From Propionivibrio sp. (GTDB lineage Bacteria > Pseudomonadota > Gammaproteobacteria > Burkholderiales > Rhodocyclaceae), in contig JARKPC010000051.1 in NCBI GenBank assembly GCA_029975435.1, positions 1-42,093 on the forward strand: a DNA stretch of 42,093 nt. Direction: 5' to 3'. Of this stretch, positions 7,228 to 16,395 are shown one piece after another; the first letter of the stretch is position 1; the number at the start of each line of letters is the position of its first letter. Below the pieces are notes generated by a model that was not told the DNA's origin, made no database searches, and saw nothing but the letters and a program-made list of their open reading frames with translations. Made by a program: the position numbers and the translations under genes.

Positions 7228-8250
7228 TCATTGGATCCTGAGAACGTGGGCAATCTCGGACCGATACAAATCCTGGATTTCGGAATCGTACGTGCTGATC
7301 AAGCGGTCGATCACGGGTTGAACCGCCGAGCGCATCCGCTGTTGTTCCTCTTGCGTGACGTCGTTGTATTGCATGCCCGCTTTCTTCAGATCGTTCACCG
7401 CGCTCTGCGCTGCGGCGACGCTGACCTTGCGCTGATAGTCTCGCGCTTCGAGCGCCGCTTCGCGCAGAATCCGCTGCTCTGTCGCCGAAAGCTTGTTCCA
7501 GAATATTCCGCTGACCAGAATAATGTTGGATGCATAGACGTGATTGGTCGCGCTGACGTATTTCTGCACTTCGTAAAGTTTGTTGGAACGGATGACATTG
7601 AACGGGTTTTCCTGCCCGTCGACGGCCCTGATCTCGAGCGCCGTGTAGAGATCCCTGAAACTCAATGGGACGGGATACGCCTTCAGCGCCTTGAAGGTTT
7701 CCATAAACACCGGGTTAGGAATCACGCGCAGCTTGAGCCCTTGAAAATCCTCCAGGCGTGCAATCGGCCGCTTGTTGTTGGTCACGTTGCGGAAACCGAG
7801 ATCCCAGAAGGCCAGTGCGACCAGGCCCTTTTCCGGCAGTCTGCGTATCAACGCATCACCGAGTGGTCCGTCGACCAGGGCAAAACCTTGCGGATACGTG
7901 TCGACCGCAAACGGGAAATCGATGACGCCCAGTTCCTTCACCAATCCCACGAGCGATGTCGTCGCCGGGGACTGCATCTCCTGCGTACCGCCCCGCAGCG
8001 CCTGTGTTTGCTGTTGCTCGGTCCCAAGCTGATTCGAGGGATACTCTTCGACCTGAATCTTTCCTCCGCTCTTGGCCGCCACCAGTTCGCCGAATTTCTT
8101 CACGCCTGCGCTGACGGGGTGGTCGAGATTGTTGAGGTGGCCGAAGCGAATCGTTCGTCGCTGAACTTCCTCCGCGCCGATGGATACTCCTTGCGGAAAC
8201 ATTGTGAACACAAGCACGAGAGCGCAGACTTCTGCGAATCGGTGTTTCAT
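7228..8250 (-). CDS. TRAP transporter solute-binding protein, DctP family (copy 2)
   Basis: A 340-residue periplasmic binding protein, the same length as copy 1 at 3754-4776 and very similar throughout (for example GHLNN.DHP.SAGVKKF, SNQLGTEQQQT, EMQSPATTSLVGL, FRNVTN.KRP.ARLED, KLRVIPNPV). The signal peptide ends near SIGA. The ligand-contacting KLRV arginine is kept. It lies on the strand opposite to the intervening two-component system, ending 70 bases after the kinase stop. No TRAP permease gene is near. Relative divergence between the copies suggests an old duplication, perhaps with changed ligand preference. Confidence 0.93.
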   Translation of the reverse strand: MKHRFAEVCALVLVFTMFPQGVSIGAEEVQRRTIRFGHLNNLDHPVSAGVKKFGELVAAKSGGKIQVEEYPSNQLGTEQQQTQALRGGTQEMQSPATTSLVGLVKELGVIDFPFAVDTYPQGFALVDGPLGDALIRRLPEKGLVALAFWDLGFRNVTNNKRPIARLEDFQGLKLRVIPNPVFMETFKALKAYPVPLSFRDLYTALEIRAVDGQENPFNVIRSNKLYEVQKYVSATNHVYASNIILVSGIFWNKLSATEQRILREAALEARDYQRKVSVAAAQSAVNDLKKAGMQYNDVTQEEQQRMRSAVQPVIDRLISTYDSEIQDLYRSEIAHVLRIQ

Positions 8251-8580
8251 CGAACGATCCTCGCTTCTTCTTTCTCTGGCGCTGAATATTGCAGCATTTT
8301 CACCGCTATGAGTCCTTTTGAGAACCTGGCAGAGGCGATGTGTGCGCCGGCATTGATTGCTCCATCTACGATGTCAGCGAATGCTTCGGTAAGATAGCCG
8401 ACGACGGCAGTGGCCGAACGCAAGAAATAATCCATTGCGACCGATCCGACAGCTGACAAGGTACGTCATCGGTGTCCCCGATTCTATTGGAAACCCGGTT
8501 TGTGATCGCGAGGTCGTGCGCAGAGCCTCCACACGCTTCGTTGCGAAACCCCGAATAATTCTTTCAATGCGCTCGACGCC
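8251..8580. other. Divergent gap between TRAP copy 2 and the MFS gene
   Basis: This 330-base stretch should contain the promoters of both neighbours. I see no strong dyad, sigma-54 promoter or RNA-like structure. A minus-strand ORF of up to 70 codons ends in an ATGA overlap with the TRAP start, but its codon use is unlike the neighbours (see rejected items). Confidence 0.3.
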
Positions 8581-9753
8581 ATGAAACCTCAAGATTCCTC
8601 GCGCCATCAACGCACCACGCTTGCCGTCGCCAGTGCTGCCCATGGGTTGCACGACGGCTACACAGACATGATTTACGTCCTGTTGCCCATCTGGCAAGCC
8701 GAATTCGCCATGGGCTACGGCCTGTTGGCGCTGCTTCGCGGCCTGTATGCCGGAACGATGGCCGGGCTCCAGGTCACTGCCGGATCTCTGGCCAGGAGGT
8801 TCGGCGCGAATCGTGTCCTGGCCCTTGGAACGATGCTTGCTGCCGGCGGGTATTGTGTTGCAGGCGCTTCCGCCGGCGTGATCGGTTTGTGCATTGCCCT
8901 GGTTCTTTCCGGCGCGGGGTCGAGTACCCAGCATCCTCTCGCATCAGCCGCCGTTTCCCGGGCCTACGGGGCGAAGGCCCGCGGGCCCATCGGCATCTAC
9001 AACTTCGGCGGCGACGTGGGCAAGGCCGTTCTGCCTGCCGCAGTCTCCTTGTTGCTCACGCTGGTCCCGTGGCGGCATTCTCTTTGGCTGGTCGCCGGCG
9101 TCGGGTTCGTTGCGGCTGTTGCGTTCTGGCGTTTGTTGCCGAGTGCCGCCGCTGTGTCGAAAGAGAAGAAGAAAGACTGCGTTGCAACGTCCGCTGCCCG
9201 TCACCAAAGAAGCGGATTCCCGCTGCTCTTCGCCATCGGCGTCCTCGATAGCGCCACCCGCATGGGATTCCTCACGTTTCTCCCGTTTATCCTCAGGGAC
9301 AAGGGCGCTTCCATGCCCATCATCGGGCTTGGTCTCTCTCTCGTGTTCATTGGCGGCGCCGCCGGAAAGTTCATCTGTGGCTGGCTGGGAGCGCGAATCG
9401 GGGTGTTGTGGACGGTTCTTGCGACCGAGGGAGGAACGGCGGCGATGATCTTCCTGGTCCTCTGGTTGCCGATGGTTCCGTCCCTGCTTGTCTTGCCGTT
9501 GCTTGGGCTGATGCTCAACGGTACGTCGTCGGTTCTTTACGGCACCGTTCCCGAACTGGCCGAGGAAGACAGGATAGAACATGCGTTTGCCATGTTTTAC
9601 ACAGGCACGATCGGTGCCGGCGCGATTGCCCCGGTGTTATACGGCTTGCTCGGCGACGTGGCCGGGGCCACCTGGGCAACAGTCGCCGCTGCCATCACCG
9701 CCCTGGCCACGATTCCGCTGGCAATCGTCCTGGCTCGGCGCCTGCCAAAATAG
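8581..9753 (+). CDS. MFS transporter, FSR (fosmidomycin-resistance)-like
   Basis: A 390-residue inner-membrane carrier of the major facilitator superfamily with about twelve hydrophobic segments. The opening AHGLHDGYTDMIYVLLPIWQAEF, the loop ARRFG after segment 2, and the block SGAGSSTQHPLASAAVS...GIYNFGGDVGKA resemble the FSR subgroup, proton-driven exporters of small molecules. The middle loop (residues about 190-210) is charged, as expected for the link between the two six-helix halves. The ribosome site before ATG 8581 is weak. It stands alone, 78 bases before argC. The substrate cannot be inferred. Confidence 0.85.
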   Translation: MKPQDSSRHQRTTLAVASAAHGLHDGYTDMIYVLLPIWQAEFAMGYGLLALLRGLYAGTMAGLQVTAGSLARRFGANRVLALGTMLAAGGYCVAGASAGVIGLCIALVLSGAGSSTQHPLASAAVSRAYGAKARGPIGIYNFGGDVGKAVLPAAVSLLLTLVPWRHSLWLVAGVGFVAAVAFWRLLPSAAAVSKEKKKDCVATSAARHQRSGFPLLFAIGVLDSATRMGFLTFLPFILRDKGASMPIIGLGLSLVFIGGAAGKFICGWLGARIGVLWTVLATEGGTAAMIFLVLWLPMVPSLLVLPLLGLMLNGTSSVLYGTVPELAEEDRIEHAFAMFYTGTIGAGAIAPVLYGLLGDVAGATWATVAAAITALATIPLAIVLARRLPK

Positions 9754-9831
9754 AAACCCGAGGGCCGCATGAGCTTCCCTCACTGTGTGATAATTACCTG
9801 CTCCCTCAACCAATTCTGATGCAGGTTTTCT

Positions 9832-10770
9832 ATGGCATTCAAAGTCTTTGTCGACGGTCAGGAAGGCACGACCGGTTTGCAGATCAACGAATATCTGGCC
9901 AGGCGCGCCGATATCGAGGTGTTGAAGATCGATGCCGACAAGCGCAAGGATCTCAACGAACGCAAACGCCTGATCAATGCCTCCGATGTGACTTTCCTGT
10001 GCCTGCCGGACGACGCCGCCAAGGAATCCGTGGCACTGGTCGACAACCCGAAAACCTGCATCATCGATGCCTCGACCGCGCACCGCGTCAATCCCGCGTG
10101 GACCTTCGGCCTGCCTGAACTGGAGCGGGAGCAGCGGGCCAGGATTCGCGCCAGCAAGCGCATTGCCAACCCCGGTTGCCACGCCACCGCCTTTATCCTC
10201 GCGCTCAAGCCGCTTGTCGCCGCCGGTCTGCTGCCGGCCGACACGCAGATCGCTGCGAATTCCATCACCGGGTATTCCGGTGGCGGGAAGAAGATGATCG
10301 AGCATTACCAGAGTCCGCAGCGCATCGACGCGCCGCGCCCCTATGCGCTCGGGCTTACCCACAAGCACCTGCCGGAAATGCGCGTCTATGCCGGGCTTTC
10401 GGTGGCGCCGATCTTCCAGCCTATCGTCGGCCCCTTCTACACGGGCCTGGCCGTCACCGCCTATCTGCATCCCTCACAGTTCGCCCGCAAGGCCACCCCG
10501 GCCGATGTGCAGAAGATACTCGCCGACTACTACGCGGGTGAAACCTTCATCCGCGTTGCGCCGGTCGATCTCGAGGCCAATACCGAGGGCGGATTCTTCA
10601 ACGTCGAAGCGAACAACGATACCAACCGCGTCGATCTGTTCGTCTTCGGCAATGAGGAGCGTTTGCTGGTCGTCGGCCGCCTCGACAACCTCGGCAAGGG
10701 CGCGTCGGGCGCGGCCGTGCAGTCGATGAACGTTCATCTCGGTGTCGAGGAAACCCTCGGCCTGGTCTAA
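9832..10770 (+). CDS. argC: N-acetyl-gamma-glutamyl-phosphate reductase (type 2)
   Basis: A cytoplasmic enzyme of arginine synthesis that reduces N-acetylglutamyl phosphate to the semialdehyde with NADPH. The N-terminus [14 protein letters not shown] is the nucleotide-binding loop of the short (type 2) ArgC group, and 312 residues fits that group. The catalytic cysteine is Cys116 in [10 protein letters not shown]. The substrate-contacting HKHLPEM and the late [16 protein letters not shown] block are also present. A GCAGG ribosome site precedes the ATG. The Gfo/Idh gene begins 17 bases later, so the two may be one transcript although no pathway link is obvious. Confidence 0.95.
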   Translation: MAFKVFVDGQEGTTGLQINEYLARRADIEVLKIDADKRKDLNERKRLINASDVTFLCLPDDAAKESVALVDNPKTCIIDASTAHRVNPAWTFGLPELEREQRARIRASKRIANPGCHATAFILALKPLVAAGLLPADTQIAANSITGYSGGGKKMIEHYQSPQRIDAPRPYALGLTHKHLPEMRVYAGLSVAPIFQPIVGPFYTGLAVTAYLHPSQFARKATPADVQKILADYYAGETFIRVAPVDLEANTEGGFFNVEANNDTNRVDLFVFGNEERLLVVGRLDNLGKGASGAAVQSMNVHLGVEETLGLV

Positions 10771-10786
10771 TCAAAGGGGAGGCGCC

Positions 10787-11833
10787 ATGTCTACCGTCAA
10801 ACCGCTTCGGCTGGGTGTCCTCGGCTGCGCCAATATCGCCAAACAGTTTGTCCGCGACGTCGCCGGGTCTGCTGCGGCGCAGGTCCTCGCCGTTGCCAGT
10901 CGTGATGCAACGAAGGCAGCCGAGTTCGCCAGGACATTTGCGTTGCCGCGTCACTACGGCAGTTACGAAGCCTTGCTGGGTGATCCGGAGATCGAGGCCG
11001 TCTATGTTCCACTGCCCAACAGCCTGCACGCGGAATGGGCGATCAAGGCTGCCGAAGCGGGCAAGCATGTTCTGTGCGAAAAGCCGCTGGCGTTGAACCG
11101 CGCCGAAGCGGAAGCCATGTTTGCCGCAGGGAGGCGCCATGGCGTTCTGGTGCTCGAATCGTATCCGTATTACTTCCAGCCGCAGACTCACGACATGTTG
11201 GCGTTGTTGCATGATGGGAGCATCGGCGAAGTGCGCAGCATTCAGGCGGCCTTTGGATTCACGCTGCTTTCGCCGGTGAACAATATCCGCATGCAGCCCG
11301 GCATGGGTGGGGGCGCCCTGCTGGATGCCGGCAGCTATCCGGCCAGCCTGATCCGACGGGTCATGGGGGAGGCGCCGGTCAGGGTCATGGCCGACGCGAG
11401 TTGGGCCGACACCGGGGTGGATATCAGCATGGCGGCGACGCTGTACTACGCCGACGGGCGGCGCGCCCAGCTTTCCTGCGCCATGAATACGGCAAATCAT
11501 CGGCGTGCCACCATCGTCGGCAGCCAGGGAGTCATCGAGACGGAGTATCTGAACCATACGGCGATAGAGGCGGGCGACAATCCCCATGGCTACTTGCCGA
11601 GCCAGCTGCGGGTGCGCCGCGGCATTGCGTTCAATATTCCGTTCGAGGAAGTGCGTTCCGCGGCAGGCAGCGGCTTCCTGTTTGCGGCGGAGGCCTTTGC
11701 CAAGCTCGTGCGGGAAAAAAATACCGCCGAGATCGAGCGGCTGGCACAGGCGAGCATCGATATCGCAGCAACCCTGGAAGCCATTTCCGAAAGTGCGAGA
11801 CAGGGTGCGCCGGTGGTGTTGGGCCGGGCGTGA
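10787..11833 (+). CDS. Gfo/Idh/MocA-family oxidoreductase (1)
   Basis: A 348-residue NAD(P)-dependent dehydrogenase of the glucose-fructose oxidoreductase family. A Rossmann fold opens the protein (LRLGVLGCANIAKQF), and the family motif CEKPLALNRAEAE is present, including the conserved EKP lysine. The C-terminal beta-sheet domain follows. The start at ATG 10787 has a strong AAAGGGGAGG ribosome site. It follows argC by 16 bases and converges on a gluconokinase gene. Substrate is typically a sugar, polyol or sugar acid in this family; the gluconokinase neighbour makes a sugar-acid role plausible. Confidence 0.92.
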   Translation: MSTVKPLRLGVLGCANIAKQFVRDVAGSAAAQVLAVASRDATKAAEFARTFALPRHYGSYEALLGDPEIEAVYVPLPNSLHAEWAIKAAEAGKHVLCEKPLALNRAEAEAMFAAGRRHGVLVLESYPYYFQPQTHDMLALLHDGSIGEVRSIQAAFGFTLLSPVNNIRMQPGMGGGALLDAGSYPASLIRRVMGEAPVRVMADASWADTGVDISMAATLYYADGRRAQLSCAMNTANHRRATIVGSQGVIETEYLNHTAIEAGDNPHGYLPSQLRVRRGIAFNIPFEEVRSAAGSGFLFAAEAFAKLVREKNTAEIERLAQASIDIAATLEAISESARQGAPVVLGRA

Positions 11834-11900
11834 TCCCGGCCCGGTCCGCATCGGCCAGAGCGAAAGCAGTTCCAGGAGAAAACCGCAACGGCTCCCGGCG

Positions 11901-12500
11901 TTACCGTTCTCTGTCCTGCGCGTCTCCGGCCGTGGTGTCGGGGGGCGCCCCCAGCCCGGCCAGGAATGTGCACACGATGCTCTCGACCGGAGTGTCGGCC
12001 GAGATGGTCGTGACGCGGTCTTCGTTGTCGGGCCGTTCAAGTGCCGCGAACTGGCTAGTAACCAACGATACGGGCATGTAGTGGCCCTGGCGGGACGATA
12101 CCCGCTGCGTGGTGATTTCGGGCGAAGCATCCAGAAACAGGAAGCGCACGTTGTCGACCTCGCGTCGGAGGTAATCGCGGTAAGCCTTCTTGAGGGCTGA
12201 GCAGGCGATAACGGTATTGCTTGGCCCGTCATTGAGAAAAGCCGAGATTCGCGCGAACCACGGCCAGCGATCGTCATCGGAGAGCGGCTCTCCGCGTCGC
12301 ATCTTTGCCACGCTCTCCTCGCTGTGCAAGGAGTCCCCGTCGCAGAATCGTGCGCTGATCTTCGTCGCGAGCCTTGAGGCGACCGTGGATTTTCCACATC
12401 CCGTTACGCCCATGACCACGATGCGCAGGGGTTCGTGCGCCGTCCAAGTCTGGCTCGGAGGACAAAACTCCCTTCTTTGCTTCTTTCGCGTTCTTCGCAT
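11901..12500 (-). CDS. gntK: Gluconokinase
   Basis: Phosphorylates D-gluconate to 6-phosphogluconate with ATP, feeding the pentose-phosphate or Entner-Doudoroff route. It carries the P-loop GVTGCGKST, the family block DGDSLHSEESVAKMRRGEPLSDDDRWPW, and ACSALKKAYRDYLR and SRQGHYMPVSLVTSQFAALE, which are diagnostic of thermoresistant-type gluconokinases. ATG 12500 lies behind GGGGAG, giving 199 residues. The first 30 or so residues precede the conserved core and make it somewhat longer than usual (about 165-180). It converges on a Gfo/Idh/MocA gene. No gluconate transporter is seen. Confidence 0.93.
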   Translation of the reverse strand: MRRTRKKQRREFCPPSQTWTAHEPLRIVVMGVTGCGKSTVASRLATKISARFCDGDSLHSEESVAKMRRGEPLSDDDRWPWFARISAFLNDGPSNTVIACSALKKAYRDYLRREVDNVRFLFLDASPEITTQRVSSRQGHYMPVSLVTSQFAALERPDNEDRVTTISADTPVESIVCTFLAGLGAPPDTTAGDAQDRER

Positions 12501-13090
12501 TCCACTCCCCAACAGAACCGTCAGACGCCTATACGGGCGCTGACCGTATTCTGGCGCATAGTCTTCGTCTTTAACAGCCGGCTATGCACGGAACGAAGGT
12601 CGGCCCACAGACCTTGCCTTGATGTTCATTTGTAATCCGAAAAAGGCATTTGTTCAACATAATTTCACATCTAAAAACGACCTTTCATATAGCGAAAAGT
12701 CGCTGATTCGATTAAACTATTGCGCTTTTCAAAACCCCGGGTTCGCGATCGCCACCGAATCGCATCCGGGAAGATTGTCTGGTGTTCTCGCGAGGTTCCT
12801 GCATTTCAGTTTGGCAACGTATCGCAGTCCGTTTTGCGCATAAACGGCCGTGCAGCGTCATACGCATTCGGCGATGTCGAGACCAGCCGGCCATCCGGCC
12901 CGCCAAGGATGGTTCGCGCTCAACCTGCCGTCAAGGGATTCCGAAGTGTCCCGGGCTCGACGACACCCCGGCCGAACTATCGGGGCTGCTGATGAGCCTA
13001 AGAAAGGTTGGCGGAAAGATCATGGAGGATGGGGGCTGTCGCGTTTCCCGTCGCTCGCAAAGTTTTCTGTAATAAAGGAGATGTAAAGCA
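12501..13090. promoter_or_regulatory. 590-base leader between gntK and pflB
   Basis: No convincing gene. An AT-rich island at about 12620-12725 is the likely promoter zone; it holds a dyad with 9-base arms and one mismatch, CGACCTTTC (12678-12686) and GAAAAGTCG (12694-12702). The rest, to 13075, is GC-rich and without a family-like ORF, so the pflB transcript may have a long untranslated leader. I found no good TTGAT-N4-ATCAA Fnr box. The pflB start has AAAGGAG ten bases upstream. Confidence 0.4.
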
Positions 13091-15424
13091 ATGGCCAAAA
13101 GTACCAAATCCGCAAGCAAGGCGAAAGTCGTCCCGATTTCCGACAAGGTAGCTGCCCGCGAGGCTGCTCCCGTGCGTGAAAACGCCTGGGAAGGGTTCGA
13201 AGCCGGAACCTGGACGAAGGAAATCAACGTTCGCGACTTCATCCACCGCAACTTCACCCCGTATCTGGGCGACAAGTCGTTCCTCGCCCCGGCGACCGAG
13301 CGGACGCTGAATCTATGGAATCAGGTTCTTGACCTCTACAAGCAGGAACTCGACAAGGGTGGCGTGATCGACGCCGACACGCATATCGTCGGCAACATCG
13401 CTACCCATGCGCCCGGCTACATCGACAAGAAGCTGGAAAAGATCGTCGGCCTGCAGACCGACAAGCCCCTCAAGCGCGCGCTGATGCCGTTCGGCGGCAT
13501 CCGCATGGCGGCGCAGGCGCTTCAAGAGTATGGCTACAAGATCGACCCGGAAATCGAGCGGGTCTTCAGTGAGTATCGCCGCACCCACAACCAGGGCGTG
13601 TTCGACGCCTATACGGACGACATGCTGCGCGCCCGCAGTTCGGCGATCATCACCGGTCTGCCCGATGCCTACGGCCGCGGCCGCATCATCGGCGACTATC
13701 GTCGTGTCGCCCTGTACGGCCTGGATTTCCTGGTCAAGGACAAGGAAGCGCAGAAGCACGAATTGCGCCTCGACGTCATCAAGGAAGAAACGATCCGCCT
13801 GCGCGAGGAACTGTCGCGCCAGATCATGGCGCTTGGCGAGTTGCGGCAGATGGCCCTGAGCTACGGCTTCGACATCTCCAAACCGGCGCGCAACGCGCAG
13901 GAAGCCATTCAATGGACCTACCTCGGCTATCTGGCAGCGATCAAGGAGCAGAACGGCGCCGCCATGTCGCTCGGTCGTGTCAGTACCTTCCTCGACATCT
14001 ACATCGAGCGTGACATCAAGGAAGGCGTGCTCACCGAAGTCGAGGCGCAGGAACTGATCGACGATCTGATCATCAAGCTGCGCATGGTGCGTTTCCTGCG
14101 GACGCACGACTATAACGCGCTGTTCTCGGGCGACCCGACCTGGGTGACCGAAGCGATCGGGGGTGTCGGCATCGACGGCCGTCCGCTGGTGACCAAGAGC
14201 AGCTTCCGCTTCCTGCATACGCTGACCAACCTCGGCCCGGCGCCGGAACCGAACCTGACCGCGCTCTGGTCGCACCTGCTGCCTCAGGGCTTCAAGGACT
14301 ACTGCGCGGAGCAGTCGATCGAGACCAGCTCGATCCAGTACGAGAACGACGATGTGATGCGCCAGTACTGGGGCGACGACTACTCGATCGCCTGCTGCGT
14401 TTCGGCGATGCGTACCGGCAAGCAGATGCAGTTCTTCGGCGCCCGCGTCAATTTGGCCAAGGCCCTGCTCTACGCGATCAACGGCGGCCGCGACGAAATG
14501 ACCGGCAAGCAGATCACCACCCCCTTCGCGCCGATCACGGCCAACGTGCTCAACTACGACGAAGTGATGTCGCGCTTCGATCACGTGCTCGACTGGCTGG
14601 CTGGCACCTACGTCAATGCGTTGAACGTCATCCACTACATGCATGACCGTTACGCCTACGAGCGCATCGAAATGGCGCTGCACGACATGCACATCCTGCG
14701 CACCATGGCCTGCGGCATCGCCGGGTTGTCGGTGGTGGCCGATTCGCTCTCCGCCATCAAATACGCCAAGGTGCATGTCATCCGCGACGAAACCGGCCTG
14801 GCCGTGGATTACCAGATCGACGGCGAGTTCCCGGCATTCGGCAACGACGAGGACAGCGTGGACGAGATCGCCACCACGGTGGTCAAGAACTTCATGGAGA
14901 AGCTGCGCCAGCATCCGACCTATCGCGATGCGATGCATACCCAGTCGGTGCTGACCATCACCTCGAACGTGGTCTACGGCAAGAAGACCGGCAACACGCC
15001 GGACGGTCGCAAGGCCGGGGAACCGTTTGCGCCGGGCGCCAATCCGATGCACGGCCGCGACAAGAAGGGCGCGCTCGCTTCCATGCGTTCGGTGGCCAAG
15101 ATCAACTACGAGCACGCCCAGGACGGTGTCTCCTACACCTTCTCGGTCGTCCCCAAGGCGCTTGGCAAGACGGCTTCGGAACGCGTCTCCAACATGGTCG
15201 GCCTGCTCGATGGTTACTTCGGCGAAGGCGGGCAGCACATCAACGTCAACGTGTTCACGCGTGAGACGCTGCGGGATGCCATGGATCATCCGGAGAAGTA
15301 CCCGCAGCTGACCGTTCGTGTGTCCGGCTACGCGGTGAACTTCATCAAGCTGACGCGCGAGCAGCAGCTCGATGTGATCAACCGTACCTTCCACGAGCGG
15401 CTGGCGTCGCCTAGCGTCGCGTAA
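13091..15424 (+). CDS. pflB: Formate C-acetyltransferase (pyruvate formate-lyase)
   Basis: An oxygen-sensitive cytoplasmic glycyl-radical enzyme that converts pyruvate and CoA to acetyl-CoA and formate. It is 777 residues, with the adjacent active-site cysteines Cys435 and Cys436 in SIACCVSAM and the radical-bearing Gly746 in [17 protein letters not shown]. The match to E. coli PflB is close throughout ([66 protein letters not shown]). The paired cysteines and pyruvate-type motifs separate it from glycerol, choline and benzylsuccinate relatives. The first 30 residues are a lysine- and alanine-rich extension. The activase follows after a 110-base gap containing a hairpin. It implies fermentation or anaerobic pyruvate use. 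Confidence 0.97.
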   Translation: MAKSTKSASKAKVVPISDKVAAREAAPVRENAWEGFEAGTWTKEINVRDFIHRNFTPYLGDKSFLAPATERTLNLWNQVLDLYKQELDKGGVIDADTHIVGNIATHAPGYIDKKLEKIVGLQTDKPLKRALMPFGGIRMAAQALQEYGYKIDPEIERVFSEYRRTHNQGVFDAYTDDMLRARSSAIITGLPDAYGRGRIIGDYRRVALYGLDFLVKDKEAQKHELRLDVIKEETIRLREELSRQIMALGELRQMALSYGFDISKPARNAQEAIQWTYLGYLAAIKEQNGAAMSLGRVSTFLDIYIERDIKEGVLTEVEAQELIDDLIIKLRMVRFLRTHDYNALFSGDPTWVTEAIGGVGIDGRPLVTKSSFRFLHTLTNLGPAPEPNLTALWSHLLPQGFKDYCAEQSIETSSIQYENDDVMRQYWGDDYSIACCVSAMRTGKQMQFFGARVNLAKALLYAINGGRDEMTGKQITTPFAPITANVLNYDEVMSRFDHVLDWLAGTYVNALNVIHYMHDRYAYERIEMALHDMHILRTMACGIAGLSVVADSLSAIKYAKVHVIRDETGLAVDYQIDGEFPAFGNDEDSVDEIATTVVKNFMEKLRQHPTYRDAMHTQSVLTITSNVVYGKKTGNTPDGRKAGEPFAPGANPMHGRDKKGALASMRSVAKINYEHAQDGVSYTFSVVPKALGKTASERVSNMVGLLDGYFGEGGQHINVNVFTRETLRDAMDHPEKYPQLTVRVSGYAVNFIKLTREQQLDVINRTFHERLASPSVA

Positions 15425-15470
15425 GTCACTTGTCTCGCCCTGGCCGTTATTGGCCAGGGGTTCCGAACCA

Positions 15471-15509
15471 GGCAGGATGAACAGGGTCATATGTTCTTCC
15501 TGCCTTTTT
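15471..15509 (+). terminator. Intercistronic hairpin with T-run between pflB and pflA
   Basis: GGCAGGATGAACA (15471-15483) pairs with TGTTCTTCCTGCC (15492-15504) with one mismatch around an 8-base loop, followed by TTTTT at 15505-15509. This is a classical intrinsic terminator shape. It would lower pflA transcription relative to pflB or stabilise the pflB 3' end. Confidence 0.75.
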
Positions 15510-15534
15510 CCATTGTTCTGAACGGACTGCCTCA

Positions 15535-16296
15535 ATGAGAATTCAGTCGCGGCCGCGGTGGACCGAATCCGTCGACGGCTATATTCATTCGGTCGAGACC
15601 CTCGGTACCGTCGATGGGCCCGGCGTGCGTTACGTGATCTTCACCCAGGGTTGTCCGCTGCGCTGTCTCTACTGCCACAACCCCGACAGCTTCAAGATGA
15701 GGCATGGGCGCCGCATCGCCTCGGCCGATCTGCTTACTGAAATCCAGGGCACCGCCGATTTCCTGCGCCGCGCCCGCGGCGGAGTCACGCTCTCGGGCGG
15801 CGAGCCGCTGGCCCAGCCGAAATTCACCGCGTCCATCCTGCGTGGCTGCAAGGAAATGAACCTGCATACGGCGCTCGATACCACCGGCTACCTGGGTAGC
15901 AAGGCGACGGATGCGCTGCTGGCGGACATCGATCTGGTTCTCCTCGATATCAAATCCTACATTCCGGAAACCTATCGCCGGCTGACCGGCGTCGAACTGC
16001 AGCCCACCCTCGATTTCGCGCAGCGCCTGGATCGGCTGGGGCGGAAAATGTGGATACGCTTCGTGCTGGTGCCCGGCCTCACGGACGACCGGGCCAACGT
16101 CGAAGGACTCGCTGATTTCATCGCGTCCCTCAGGATGGTCGAGCGTGTCGAAGTCATCCCGTTTCACAAGATGGGCGAGTTCAAGTGGGAGGCGCTGGGT
16201 CTGAGCTATCAACTGGGCGGCACCCAGCCTCCGACCCCGGAATCGATGAGTCGAGTTCAGGGCGTGTTTTCATCGCGCGGCCTGGAAGTGGTCTGA
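15535..16296 (+). CDS. pflA: Pyruvate formate-lyase activating enzyme
   Basis: A 253-residue radical S-adenosylmethionine enzyme that places the glycyl radical on PflB. The iron-sulfur cluster ligands are Cys40, Cys44 and Cys47 in CPLRCLYCHNP, and the SAM-binding glycine block is VTLSGGEPLAQ. GTVDGPGVRYVIFTQGCPLRC and the late VEVIPFHKMGEFKWEALG are typical of PflA. The start at ATG 15535 lacks a visible ribosome site. It lies directly after pflB, separated by a terminator-like hairpin, the usual order for this pair. Confidence 0.96.
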   Translation: MRIQSRPRWTESVDGYIHSVETLGTVDGPGVRYVIFTQGCPLRCLYCHNPDSFKMRHGRRIASADLLTEIQGTADFLRRARGGVTLSGGEPLAQPKFTASILRGCKEMNLHTALDTTGYLGSKATDALLADIDLVLLDIKSYIPETYRRLTGVELQPTLDFAQRLDRLGRKMWIRFVLVPGLTDDRANVEGLADFIASLRMVERVEVIPFHKMGEFKWEALGLSYQLGGTQPPTPESMSRVQGVFSSRGLEVV

Positions 16297-16395
16297 CGAC
16301 GCAAGTCCCTGGCAAAAGTTGTCTCCCTGATCTACGTTCAAAATGACGGAAAAGGCAGTGCCTGCCCGTCGCGAAAACAAGATGCGGGAGGAGTG

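Noticed and set aside
8247-8435. A minus-strand ORF of about 62 codons whose stop overlaps the start of TRAP copy 2 (ATGA)
   Set aside because: The overlap looks like coupling, but third-position GC is near 50 percent, unlike the neighbours, no ribosome site or family is visible, and the TRAP gene has its own GAGG site.
12620-12740. Fnr box (TTGAT-N4-ATCAA) ahead of pflB
   Set aside because: Looked for because pflB is usually anaerobically induced, but only poor partial matches occur.
12720-12992. Overlapping short plus-strand ORFs in the pflB leader
   Set aside because: No ribosome sites, no recognisable protein pattern and several competing frames; treated as non-coding leader.
13313-15535. 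A 740-codon open frame on the minus strand opposite pflB, and similar long antisense frames elsewhere
   Set aside because: Its product has no family features and lies exactly opposite a certain pflB; it arises from the strong third-position GC bias of the real gene.
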